Below, piece by piece: positions 12,886 through 24,102 of a stretch of DNA of 64,000 bases. Origin of the DNA: Anisakis pegreffii. Taxonomy: Eukaryota; Nematoda; Chromadorea; Rhabditida; Anisakidae. The DNA is taken from positions 50,832 to 114,831 of the forward strand of contig JAPYMA010001685.1 in assembly GCA_035041965.1 (NCBI GenBank). The letters are read 5' to 3'. Numbering within the stretch: the stretch's first letter is position 1; each line of letters starts with the position of its first letter. The translations under genes were made by a program, and so were the position numbers. A model generated the notes under the pieces. That model did not search any database and was not told the origin of the DNA. It saw nothing but the letters and a program-made list of their open reading frames with translations.

Positions 12886-13793
12886 AGGGTATTTTAACTA
12901 CGGTTGTGGGGGTACGAGGACATCTCGAAATATTTTTGCCTCGTGGCGGGGAAACAGTTGGAGAATTTGCCACCGCATCATTGCATATCGTGCATTCGAT
13001 TGATTTCTGGCGATTTCTTAATCCGTCAGGCAAATCTGCATCTGCATTTGCTGGATCGCTTATACGTGTATTGTGTTATTTGCTTTGAAATGCTGCAAGT
13101 AGATCCAATTTTTTTGCAAATATTAATGCAGCTTGCAAGCCTAGAAACACTCACAGCGTTTTTTTTGGTTGTAAAGTAATGTAGTGAGAGGTGTTGTAAT
13201 TGTAATTGCAATCGCATCGTATCACATCGCATTGTTTTGCAGTAAATTTTTGCTATTATTTACAGTCGAGAGTAATCATTCTCTAGAGTGATTCTATCGA
13301 GAGTGATAGACATATCAAGACTGAACAAACGGATCGTAAATTATTTCCAGATAGCTGGACTGATCTCGATTAGTTGTGATCATCTCATCGATTAGCTCGT
13401 TGTAATCACCAGTTTTTGAGCTTGAAACCGTGGGTGTAATCATTCTCGAGAGTGCTTATCATCAAGATTGATATGATGAGCATATCAGCACTCAGCAAGC
13501 GCTTCATTAATTACGAAGCGTCGCCAGTCTGCTCGAATGACGAAGTTTGAGACTACCTCGTAAAGTAGACTCCTGAAAGTTATTATTTCGCCGTCCATTG
13601 CCTGAATTCGATAATTAGAAAGTTGGCAAGCTAAAAGAATAAAGACTGAATATGGGTGCAACCGGATAGCTTGGGAAATGAGCTGCAAAACGATGTGTAA
13701 CACTTGACACAATAACTCTGTTTCAATGAAACGCAGCGACATTGTTCCATTACTTTGTGACTAGTGTGATGTCTCTATGCGATATCTATCGTG

Positions 13794-14140
13794 AAATGTT
13801 CCATTCTGTTCTGTTCCGCTCTTCAGCAGTTCTGTTCTATTCTATTCAATTGCGCGCTTTTTTGAAAACCGTTCTATTCTATTCTATTCTTTTCTATTCT
13901 AATCTATTCCGCTATATTCTGTTCTGTTCTATTCCATTCTATTCTGTTCTATTCTATTCTGTTCCACTATATTCTGATTCTATTCCATTCTATTCTGTTC
14001 TGTTCTATTCCGTTCTGTTCTACTCTATTCTATTCTATTCCCTTCTGTTCCATTCCATTCCATTCTGTTCCATTCAATTCGGTTGTGTACGTCCCTCTTT
14101 CAAGAACTGTTCTATTCTATTCCTTAGGATAGAACACGTA
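13794..14140 (+). repeat. TTCTATTCTG-type pentamer satellite
   Basis: About 60 copies of a five-base TTCTR unit (TTCTA, TTCTG, TTCCA) fill the block. The 157-residue open frame across it is a Phe/Tyr/Ser repeat translation. Shorter related blocks lie at 28470-28680, 53720-53890, 54180-54215 and 56470-56600. Confidence 0.85.
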
Positions 14141-14454
14141 TGGAACATTTTAAGTGGATTAGAGACATCACGAATCGTAACTGCCCCAAATTTATTTCTA
14201 TGCGCAATATTTTGAGATGAATGGAGTGGAGTGTGTTCTTTTTGAGTGTTTTTGCTCATTTCTTCGTTGTAATGTTAGGAATTTGCGTACGTCAAATGAA
14301 GAGGAGTATGGACGAGTTGAGTTGGAGTGATTTGAGATTATTGGTATTTATCTGAGATTGTCAAATGATGATTTATTGGCGAGGTGGTGGGTATTGCTAC
14401 AATTTTACATTAGTGCTGTTTGGGTTCGTGATTATAAGTGACTTTACTATGAGT

Positions 14455-14560
14455 ATTACTGGTATTGCTTTTGTGAATATTATGATTGATATTATTTCTA
14501 TTGTTGCTATTATTATTGTTATTATCATTATTGCTATTTTTATTATTATTGTTTTTTTTT
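14455..14560. repeat. (ATT)n microsatellite
   Basis: Imperfect ATT/GTT triplets in intron 1 of the plus-strand gene. Confidence 0.8.
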
Positions 14561-15779
14561 TTGAGTTTTTATTTCCATTGATATAATAGGTAATATCATT
14601 GAATATGACTAATTCCTTTAGAATAGCGATATATTCTCAAGGGAAAGATGAAATTCTTGAGGATTTCAAAGGATTTTGAGATTAATTCTGGATATTCCTT
14701 AAGAGATGTGAATCTAAATCAAGGAAAGGAAATCCTTTCTGCTTTTAATTAGAAATGATGAGAAATACGATACTACATTCCGAGGGTGTATGAAATGTGG
14801 GTTCTCATGCTGTGTTTTAATTGCTGATTAAATAAATCCGTTGCTTCTCGGATTAGAAAGGCTAATCCACACACACACATATGTGTATCATAAATCATGA
14901 ATTCAAAAAGTTATATGATATCCACGAGATTTTGTGCACTCGTTATCCTAAATCTGCAAGAAAACGCGTCTGCACAAGGGTACTTTAAAGCGTCCGAAAG
15001 TTTCTCGTTTTTCAATTACAATTTGGTGTTTGTTGATTGGATATGAGTGAGAATATTCGAAAGATTTATCCGAGATTTGCTACAAAATTGAGCCGAATTC
15101 AATGGGGTGCTGAATGATGTGGTTCAGTGACTAGTAATGTAATTGTGTGGTTGTTAGCATTTATATTTGCGGTTAGCTTAGGCTTAGAGCTTCAAGATAT
15201 AGCTTCTTTGTGAATGGATGGATGGATTGTGCAGAGCAGTTTCAGATGCGGGATTAGCAGCTAGAAAGATTTGCTGGAGAAGCGAAAAAATAGCTTTAAA
15301 ATATAGTGGCAAAGCAGTAGTGTTGCACAGTGAGATTTGTGGAGTGCGTTGAGGCAGTCAGTTGAAGATTGTAGTGCTTTTCTTAATATTTTTTTTGTTG
15401 AGAATTTTTTTTCTCTCATTTTCTTTGGTATTCATAAGTCTCAACGTATTTGTACTCTTCATTTTTCAAAATTTCTGCCTTCTCTTTGGCTTCATTTTCA
15501 ACTTTGACGAGCGGCTGACACCTAGTGGCTCGTGCAGCTGGCACGAACCGTTTCTTTTGTACGTTTGCTGAACTCGAGGTGGAGCTGAGGCTGTGCTTTA
15601 ATGAGAGGTTTACTGAGATATCAGTGTGTGCTACTACCATTCGGGCAGTGTTTGTGGCATGTTGATGAATTTGAATTCAGATAGAAATTCTTTTGGGATA
15701 GTTGAGGCTCTCATCGAGCCATTAGTACCGAAATGTCCATGGATAGACTGGTAGCCTTAACAAGCGGGGCCCGTTCATC

Positions 15780-16216
15780 CAATATTGTTATCACATGTAT
15801 TGTTATTTCCAGTTATTTGTTTTCTATTGATACTATTTTTATTATTATTGTTATTATTATTATTACTATTATTATTATTATTATTGTTATTGTTATTATT
15901 ATTATTACCATTACTATTATTTTTATCATTATTAGATTCAAAATTATCATTTTTCTGTTGCTAGATGATATTCTCGGGCGAAATTCATGATTTTAAATTT
16001 TTAATTTTTGATTTTCAAATAAAATTTCTAAATTTTTATGTATCCCATTTCCGTTTCAATTCGATTTCGTAATTGGTTCACTTGTGTGCAAATGTATTAT
16101 AATTGAGTCGAAAAAGGTGCTGTGATGTAACGCCTTATCGTTTTGGACTCTCTTATCATTAGTGGTACGATTATTTATTATTTATATTATGGGTATTATT
16201 AATTATTCGCATTGTT

Positions 16217-16247
<31 letters not shown>

Positions 16248-16325
16248 TTATTATTACTATTATTGTTATTATTGCTATTATACATGATTATTTGTTATCA
16301 TTATCACATTATTTACTATTATAGC
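15780..16325. repeat. two (ATT)n microsatellites
   Basis: ATT tracts at 15785-15945 and 16145-16325, separated by AT-rich unique sequence. Confidence 0.8.
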
Positions 16326-18079
16326 GATCACATTCTTTGCACTACATTCCGGGAATTCCCGAAATCGCCTGTGCTAGTAGCTATGATCTCTGAGAAGATT
16401 TCAAGGAGTTATCAATCGAATACGTTGATGATGTTTTGAGGCGGCACTGAAGTGTTGAATCTGATTACTTCGTTATCATAATATCAATGCGTTGAACTTT
16501 AATGCGCACTATTTAATGTCTAAACTGTTTGGAAGGATCAAAAAACATTCGAAATCATCTGTTTCGTTTGCTGTTTTTGCAATGTACTTCGCTCCATTTG
16601 ATTTGCAACTTCGAATGTGACGAAACATTGCGAATGTTATTCACATTCAAAGAGCATTTTTAAAAATTTTTATGCTATGCCCTCAAATGATCGTCAAGTT
16701 TTAAAGCGAAAAGCGAAACTAAGAACCACCCGATCTGTTGAATGTTATCAGTGCCTTATCACAGTTTTATTAGTGATGAATTTACACGTGCGATACATCA
16801 GAATTTTTGCGTATGCACATGGAACTGTGTGTGAATTTGGGTGCTGTGTTGTGGTGTGTGCAGTTGTTTTGTGTGTGTAAAAGAGCGCTATTAATCTAAT
16901 TTACGCTAGTTCCTTGTGAACGTTTCGATGTGAGCTGCTGCTGATGAAGTTCTTGAACTTATTCCTAAGTGGTGGAGCTCGAGTTAAGGCTCAATTCCAA
17001 GTTCTACGCTTAGAAAAAATTGAAAATTTAGGCGGCTAATAATAAAGTTGGAGTCGCGTTTTTACCACTAATTGCGGGTTAAATTCAGGCAGGCCTAAGC
17101 CGAGATCGGCACTGGAGCCCAAGTATTAGTGATAGCCGCGAAAGTTGTCAGGCAGTTAGACGTAAAATTTCAAAATTTCAAAATAACTCGGTTCAAAATC
17201 AACGTTTTCATTCAAAATCAGCGCCGTTCACCTGCGCGCAACGTTGCCAACGCGATGGCCGAGGGCTTTTATCCGCGTAATTCGGAAACCGCGAGGTCCC
17301 TGAAATCAAAAAAAAATCGACGGACTTTAGATTTTACGATTTTAGGAAGTCTCATTTAGGATGTTCTTCCCAAGTTTTTTCTTCGTATAAGCTCGAATTT
17401 ATGCGAAACCACCGAGACTGATTGCCCCAGAAGTCTTGAATTCAAGCGCGTGACTGAAGCTCAGGCTGCGATAGCTTATGCAACCCAGGACTGGACGCTT
17501 GAGACTGACTCCAACACCAATGACCATAGCTAGGACTTAGGCTAGGCGCTTGAACTCGAACTCAGACTTTAGTTCAAGCAAAATTCACGCAGGTTCAAGC
17601 AAGCCTCAAGGCTTCAGCTAAACTATCGCTAAGTTGTGTTTGCAACAACAGCACTAAATTCAGCTGACGTCAGACTTTGAAATAAAATATCAGCAGAATT
17701 TAAAAATGAAATGACTAATTGAAACTTTGTTCTCAATCAAAAATTATCTTGTTTGTTTGTTTTGTTTTATTGTTTTAAGGGCGATTAATTTCGTTTTCAT
17801 TGATGATTTTACGATGGGAAAGTGCTGATAGTGGTGCCCATATGACTTGTTTAATTTTATGTCTCGTGGGAATTTAAACCTCTGTAATTTTTGATGTTGT
17901 TATCTGCTGGAGGTTTTTGTGCGATCTTGATTCATTCTATGCGTTCGATTGTTTGATTGTTGAGAGTTTGTGATAGATAAACAGCAACATGTCTGGATGA
18001 CAAACGATTTTAGGCAATATTTGACTTTTGTTCTGATATCTCGAGACCCTGAAATTTGGAAGTTTGCAAAAAAACACTT

Positions 18080-18099
18080 TGGGAGGGAGGGGGAAGGGG
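18080..18099 (+). other. G-quadruplex-type motif
   Basis: Four G runs (3, 3, 5 and 4) separated by one or two bases, in intron 1 of the plus-strand gene and on its coding strand. A compact textbook G4 pattern. Confidence 0.55.
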
Positions 18100-18291
18100 T
18101 CGCGAACGGTGTCCAAAGGTTGGAAACCTGAAATTGCAACAATAATAGATATAAAAATAATAGTAAATAATATAATGATGAATAATAATAGATAATGATG
18201 TATAAAATAACAATATAAATATGACTAAAATAAATATTCGTGGATGTGTGTTTTGAGTTCCGCTCGAGACCTTATCTAATCACTGCTGACT

Positions 18292-18665
18292 TACTGGAAT
18301 GCTGGAATCGGCCAGGCTATCGAACGTTGTTGACGTTGCTGGCCACAATACGTTTCCAATCAGTCCTCGACCTTGCTTTCCTTTGCCAGGTCTTACCAAT
18401 CGCCTTGTCGATCTCGTCTCGCCACCTTTTTGGAGGTCTTCCGAGCGGTCGTTTTTGTTCTCGGGGGTACCATTCTAGAATTGCTCGGGTCCACCTGTTG
18501 TCATTCATTCGAGCTACGTGGCCTGCCCATCGTAGCTTCTGTTTTCTGTACTTTGTGATTACGTCGCTTATCCCAGTTCTCCGGCGTATCTCCTCGCATC
18601 GGATGTGCTCACGCAACGATATTCCTAACATACATCTCTCCACTGCCCTCTGTGTTACTGCCGAT
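18292..18665 (-). mobile_element. RTE-clade LINE, 5'-truncated 3' end
   Basis: The minus-strand frame ending at 18317 reads as the C-terminal tail of an RTE-type endonuclease/reverse transcriptase polyprotein. It has an Arg-rich ERCMLGISLREHIR stretch, then the KLRWAGHVARMND block, then a GRPPKRW block before DEIDKA, all typical of these elements. The stop is at 18317-18319, followed by a short 3' tail. The catalytic parts are missing, so it is a dead 5'-truncated copy. It sits antisense within intron 1 of the plus-strand gene and ends only about 40 bases before the exon 2 acceptor. Its last ~60 bases are shared with the tails at 23.2, 24.1, 41.05, 46.0 and 55.3 kb. Confidence 0.85.
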
Positions 18666-18702
18666 TTAATTTGATGAAATTTAGCATTGAGTAAAATTTC
18701 AG

Positions 18703-19537
18703 AGCAAAATCTCAGCGGGATTTCCACTCGAAACGGCAGTGATGCAAAGCCTTCACAGAGGGCCATCCGGCAACCGCTCGTGAACGAACAACGAATCCAA
18801 CGGGACAACAATAATAAATATGATAATAATGCAAATAATAGTCTAAATAATAGAATTACTATTAATAATAATGGCAAAACTATCGATTGCGCCAGTCAAA
18901 TCGCACTGAATCGACGACGAACCGATAGAAGGCGCCTGGAGTGGAGAAGTAAGAGTGGCGTCGCACAAAATTGCCAAGCTGCCAGTGTATTCAATACAAA
19001 TCATATCCCTAATAGTAACGGTACCGCAAATAATAGTAACAAATATAATACTAAATATATAAATACAACAACAAATATCAATAAATCAATGCAACATAGT
19101 GTCGGTGGTGTGCATCATCGATCACGAAGCGCTGGTTGTGAGGCGCTGTTCTCGATTATTTCCACACATCCATCGACAAGTTCCACAGAAAGTTCCGCAA
19201 CTGGCGGCAACGGTTGTCTATCGATCCGTAGCAATAATCCGGCGGCGGATATGACGAGTTTCGGTTCGAGCTCAGGTTCAAGTTGCGGCTCGGGTCATTC
19301 ACCGCTCGGTGGCTCGTTCAGTGCTCGAGAGCCACTTCAGTCTGGGGTTGCTGCGGGGGCTGCAGCCTCCTCTCGAAATCATGTCTGTCTAGCGAAAAAA
19401 TTTTCGTTGAATTGCACTCGAGACTCACGCAGCTCGGTATTGATGCCGCAATCGCAATCCGGTGGTACCGTAAAAGCAACGGCAAGCAGTGGTACAGGCC
19501 TAAGTGCCTTTAAAGCAACAAAGAAATTCTTGAAAAG
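18703..19537 (+). CDS. unrecognised Ser/Asn-rich protein, exon 2
   Basis: Acceptor TTTCAG at 18697-18702; donor AAAAG|GTCAAT; phase 1 in, phase 2 out. The exon encodes an Asn-rich part (AAT-rich but interrupted, so not a bare microsatellite), basic RRRTDRRR, an HHRSRSAGCEALF stretch, a Gly/Ser-rich region and a basic end KKFLKR that continues into exon 3. Balanced codon use and the GC-rich Ser/Gly part stand out from the flanking introns. Mostly low complexity, probably disordered. Confidence 0.8.
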
Positions 19538-19937
19538 GTCAATATTTTTTCTGTTGTTGTTTTCTGATTTCAGTATTTTTTACAGTGATTTTAGGATTTT
19601 GAAATATTTTGAATGTGTTCATTGTAAAATCCTTTTCGTTTTTCGTTTTTGAAACCAACGATTCACTTTGAATCTGTGATCGATTCCTCTTGGATTATTT
19701 GGTTCGTGCTGGAAAGCGGTGCAGAAGTTGGCGACTAAGAGCGTTTAATGTGTATCTATCGGTTCCATTTGATATCCATCCGGGGTAGGGGAGCATCCAA
19801 AGACTGTTTGGGATTCATTTCGTCCCCGTTTCCTATTGTTTCAAGCATGATTTTGACATTTCGTTTGTAGTATTTTTAAAAATCTGTCGAAAAGGAAGGC
19901 GAAATCACGCTCTGAGACTCTTGTGGATAAGGGCTTG

Positions 19938-19978
19938 GATCGGGGCAAAGGGAGAGGAGTAAGGGGGTGGGGTTAGGG
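19938..19978 (+). other. G-rich intronic motif
   Basis: Five G runs (GGGG, GGG, GGGGG, GGGG, GGG) lie in intron 2 on the coding strand. One loop is about ten bases, so it is a weaker G4 candidate than the 18080 motif. Confidence 0.4.
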
Positions 19979-20344
19979 TAAAAAATTCTTAGATACTTGA
20001 GACGCGCAACTCTAATTTTAGAGCCAAACAGTCATCTTCATCAATTTTTCTCCGTTTCTGCCGTATTTCAACAGTCCATTCAAAATAGCACTGGAATGTG
20101 GTACTTGAGGGTTTCATATCTGGGTAATGTACAGTTTAATATGGATCTATCTATTCCATTCGATATCCATGATTCGGTATTGATCTCGAAATCTTGAGCA
20201 TTCATATTCTCGAAACGTTTAGCACTTTTTTATTGATGTATGGATGTTCAGTCTCATTTTCACGAATTATGCCTGAGAAGATAAATCCTTGGCGACCTGA
20301 ATTCCCTGAAAATGCTTCAAAATTACTTCTTTCTTCAATTTTAG

Positions 20345-20634
20345 AATCTATCATTCGGCCACTCTGCCGGGTCGATCACATGGCCTGAAAAGTGCGGCTG
20401 GAGTGGACTCAGCTCAAGCATCTTCAACAGATCCTGCTGTTGAGCAGCAAATGGAAACTGGATGTGCGAAAGATAGGGCCGGCTCACTGGTCCCATCGGG
20501 GCACTTGGGCGATGCGGGACGCTTTTTTGAGATTCGTTATTCATCCGATTTCGAGGATGAAGCGGTGAACGGTTTAGGCGATGATGATATAGATCCAATT
20601 GATGCGGATCTGATCGCTAATGAACTCACTCAGT
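20345..20634 (+). CDS. unrecognised protein, exon 3
   Basis: Acceptor ATTTTAG; phase 2 in, phase 1 out at CAGT|GTACGT. It begins IYHSATLPGRSHG, which joins to the basic KKFLKR of exon 2. It ends in a strongly acidic segment (SDFEDEAVNG then GDDDIDPIDADLIANEL). These two blocks look like the most conserved-type, non-repetitive parts of the protein and are the best queries for a homology search. Confidence 0.8.
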
Positions 20635-20958
20635 GTACGTTGATTATTGCTTATTGATGGATTATCGATTGATCGATTGGTTATCGATTGATTGATTATC
20701 GATTGTTCTGGTTGATCGATATTTATTGGTATTTACTTATTAATCGCGCTTCATTGATTGCTTCTCAGAAGCTGAAGTCAGATTCCTTAATTGATTTTAT
20801 GCCGTACCGCTGTTTTGCCAGTATCATTAACTGGGTATCTTATAGGGTTAGCAAAATAGACGGGGAATCTGTTTGTTACGTTACTTGTGTTGCTGATGCG
20901 AAGGCGACAATTAATAATATGATTTATCCCCTCAATAAATAAAGACGATAGTAATGGT

Positions 20959-21252
20959 TGGGTAGAGTGAAGATACACTGACGGTTGAGTGACGAAAGAT
21001 GCCTTGGATGGCTCATACACAACAACAACACTGGATACACGAACAACACACTGACTGACTAATACAGAGGAACTGATATAACCACACTGAGCTACCTATA
21101 TAGTGATTGAGATTAGCTGATCACAAAACAACGGTCACGAGTTGCCAACGGTGGCCAGAGAATACACGACATGCAAAACACTATAGAGAGACACACAAGA
21201 AATCGCAAACAATAAACAAGAGATCACCGGTTTATCCCAACATCATCCTTCA
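20959..21252 (+). mobile_element. LTR-like dispersed repeat, copy 2 inside intron 3
   Basis: Almost the same sequence as copy 1 at 10583. It fills nearly half of the 653-base intron 3 and ends only 35 bases before the first base of exon 4, so the branch-point region of exon 4 is at or beside repeat-derived sequence. Confidence 0.65.
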
Positions 21253-21287
21253 CAGACATCATTAAAACATCGTAATAAAATCTTCAG

Positions 21288-21502
21288 TGTCTGGCTGTTC
21301 CTTGGGGCGTTTCCCATTGAATGGCGATTCGATGGATCACGACTCGACCACTCCGTCCACGCTGAAATCGACGACTATCGATGACCCTATGAATGATTCC
21401 CTGTTAACAAAGTCGATCAGTTCGAATGATTCTTCGCAGAAAACATCGTCTGCTGAATTCCACTCTTGGGCCGAAGTGTTCGAACATTTGAAAAGGGAGC
21501 TG
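21288..21502 (+). CDS. unrecognised protein, exon 4
   Basis: Acceptor TCTTCAG; phase 1 in, phase 0 out at GAGCTG|GTGTGT. A Ser/Thr/Asp-rich stretch leads into WAEVFEHLKREL, the first heptads of a coiled coil that continues in exon 5. Confidence 0.8.
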
Positions 21503-21515
21503 GTGTGTTCCAGCG

Positions 21516-21518
<3 letters not shown>

Positions 21519-21601
<83 letters not shown>

Positions 21602-21622
21602 TATTATTATCTATTATTATTA

Positions 21623-21659
<37 letters not shown>

Positions 21660-21685
21660 TGTTATCAATATTATCATTACCCTTA
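21519..21685. repeat. (TAT)n microsatellite filling intron 4
   Basis: A nearly pure trinucleotide run of about 27 units, then an imperfect tract, occupies almost all of the 199-base intron 4 (21503-21701). It supplies most of the pyrimidine-rich sequence before the TTGCAG acceptor. Confidence 0.9.
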
Positions 21686-21701
21686 TCAGTGATAATTGCA
21701 G

Positions 21702-21935
21702 AAATGTATGCGTGAGCGAGATGCCCAAATTCTGGCCGATCTGCAGCAAGTTGAAACGCAACTGAACAATGTCAGAAACCAATCTTTGGGGCTTGAGGAC
21801 CATTTCAGTAGACCGCTTCAGGTCCGTTTACCCTCCGAAATGCCCACATCGAATTCCGACTATTCACTGCTGGCCTCAAGTCGAGGCCAAATCAAAATGA
21901 TGCCCGGTGTCGAGAGTAGCGTCTCGCCCTTATGA
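21702..21935 (+). CDS. unrecognised protein, exon 5 (C-terminus)
   Basis: Acceptor ATTGCAG; phase 0 in; TGA at 21933-21935. It begins KCMRERDAQILADLQQVE and continues with Leu/Val heptads. Together with the end of exon 4 this forms a coiled coil of about 40 residues. The last ~45 residues are Ser/Pro-rich and probably disordered. No AATAAA was obvious directly downstream. Confidence 0.8.
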   Translation, partial: KCMRERDAQILADLQQVETQLNNVRNQSLGLEDHFSRPLQVRLPSEMPTSNSDYSLLASSRGQIKMMPGVESSVSPL

Positions 21936-22404
21936 CGGCCGTGACGGTATTTTAGGTGATGGTCATTTGAAGAATTAAGGACGGGAATATGATTGTATAT
22001 GTACTATTGCATTGTTTTTGTGTGTGTGTTTGTTTATTTCATTCTCAAGAATATGCATGCTGTCTCGTGATTTTTTTGTTTTTGTTTTTAAAAACTTTTC
22101 TGAAAGAATTAAATAGATTTGTCGCAAACAACGTGCTGAAAGTTATTTGTCAACGTTTAAAATTTTGAGAATTTGGTGGAAAATGCGTGGAATGATGCTG
22201 TGGGAAATTTTTAATTTTAAGTATTTCGTATTTTTGGTTGGGGGGGGTACCGGGGATGGAATTTTTTCAAATTTTGGATCTTGAAGAGATAGAATTTAGA
22301 TGAATTCAGTTGTTCCGGATTGAATTTAGTATAGTTTAGTTGGTTTGTTTTTGTTTGGTTTCAATTTTGAGTCATTTTAAGCCTTAACTTGAAGTGTGAC
22401 TATG

Positions 22405-22627
22405 ATTCGCGTATTATTGTATTATGGTTGCTATTATTATGATTATTTTTCTTATTATGATTATTATTCTTAAGATGTTTATGGTCATTATTATTGTTTT
22501 TATTATTAATATTTTCATTATTATTATTGTTATTGTGATTATTATTGTTTTTATTATTATTATTACTACTGAGATTATTATTTCATTATTATTGTGATTA
22601 TTATTCTTGTTATGCATGTGATTGTTC

Positions 22628-22673
<46 letters not shown>

Positions 22674-22680
22674 ATTATAT
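22405..22680. repeat. (ATT)n/(ATTATG)n microsatellite
   Basis: Imperfect ATT tract with ATG/GTT interruptions; pure at 22635-22672. Confidence 0.85.
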
Positions 22681-23035
22681 TTGCTGGCTTCATATAATTG
22701 TAACTGATATCATTTTTATCGTATAATTACAAAGCAATATTTTGCATTTGCCTAATGTTTATTCATGTGATTACTCCTACCTGAGAGTGGGAGGGAGCAA
22801 TCGTGCTGAATACCCAAAGGGAAGGTGATATAATCACAAAGCGCAACACAATCAATCACAACACGAATGAAGAAATCAGCAGAGATCACTATCCTTTTTG
22901 TTCTGCAACCGGCTATGATAAACGATCCGTTGACGGCGCCGATTGGACCAAAAACTATAGAACCACAGCCAACCAACCGAACAATGAATAGCCCTGAATC
23001 CTTTACAATTATTCCAAACGCAATTTACTCCACAC

Positions 23036-23592
23036 TTCAACCGAACACTTCAGCCACTAACTTCGCTTCAGCTGATCAAATTTAACGAATAACTTCAAAC
23101 CAACTGTCGCGACTAGCGCGAAAAGCTAGCATAGAATGATGATAGTACTAAATGAGATAATTACCTGGATTACCTGGATCGGCCAGGCTATCAAACGTTT
23201 ATAACGTTGCTGGTCACAATGCTCGCGTTTCCGTGCGCATTGTTTTAGCCTCAATTTAAGCCACCCCGCTGGCTAGGCGAGCAGGCCAACCGAACACAAC
23301 CGAGTAAATAATTAGTCGCCGTGAATACTTTGCATAATTAAACGCAGTCAAATACCAATTTAATAAATAATCATTACTCTAATAAAACAAATATTCCGAC
23401 GATCGCTCACCGCGATCGACGAAACAACCACTCGATGTCCAAGTAATAATAAGTAATGAGATAATACTTGAATCAAATAAGAAACATCGTGCAATGGGCC
23501 GATAGTGTACTGGTTTCGACACACTTCAGTCACTAACCTCGCTTCAGCTGATCAAATTTACCGAGTAACTTCAAACCAACTGCGACTGCTCA
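23036..23592 (+). repeat. direct repeat bracketing the left arm of element B
   Basis: A ~75-base segment around CGCTTCAGCTGATCAAATTTA occurs at 23036-23115 and again at 23516-23592, on either side of the left inverted arm. The second copy is preceded by GGGCCGATAGTGTACTGG, which matches the A-box part of the tRNA-like head at 36439-36532. Confidence 0.65.
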
Positions 23593-24102
23593 AAAACAAC
23601 TGTATGACCCCAATCCAACCAATAACCAACAACCGCTCGACATACAAACTTTATACTTCAATCAACAAACACCATCACATTTCCACTGACCAATTCCAAC
23701 AAAGAACAAAACAATTATAAATTTCCACTTAAATAGACAATACATTACAAATTCATCGTTCAGTGAATTAATTATCATGCAATCATCATTATCATGCTAT
23801 TATATCTACCATGATTAATTATTACTTGGACATCGAGTGGTTGTTTCGGCGGAATATTTATTTTATTAGAGTAATGATTATTTTTTGAATTGGTATTTGA
23901 CTGCGTTCAATTATGCAAAGTATTCACGGCGACTAATTAATTACTCGGTTGTGTTCGGTTGGCCTGTTCGCCTATCCAGCCAGCGGGGTGACGGCGTAAA
24001 TTGAGGCTAAAACAATGCGCCGCACGGAAACATTGCGAGCATTGTGGCCAGCAACGTTATAAACGTTTGATAGCCTGGCCGATTCAGGTAATCCAGGTAA
24101 TA
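23160..24102. mobile_element. element family B, large inverted pair with RTE-like tails
   Basis: The arms 23160-23450 and 23821-24102 are inverted copies of each other (~290 bases, with small indels). Both outer ends are tandem ATTACCTGG / CCAGGTAAT units, next to a sequence shared with the 3' end of the RTE LINE at 18.3 kb. A single arm-type copy lies at 40791-41066. The ~370-base centre has no convincing gene. Two insertions in opposite orientation, or a fold-back transposon, would both give this structure. Confidence 0.8.

Noticed and set aside
13742..14215. 157-codon Phe/Tyr/Ser frame
   Set aside because: Translation of the TTCTR pentamer satellite.
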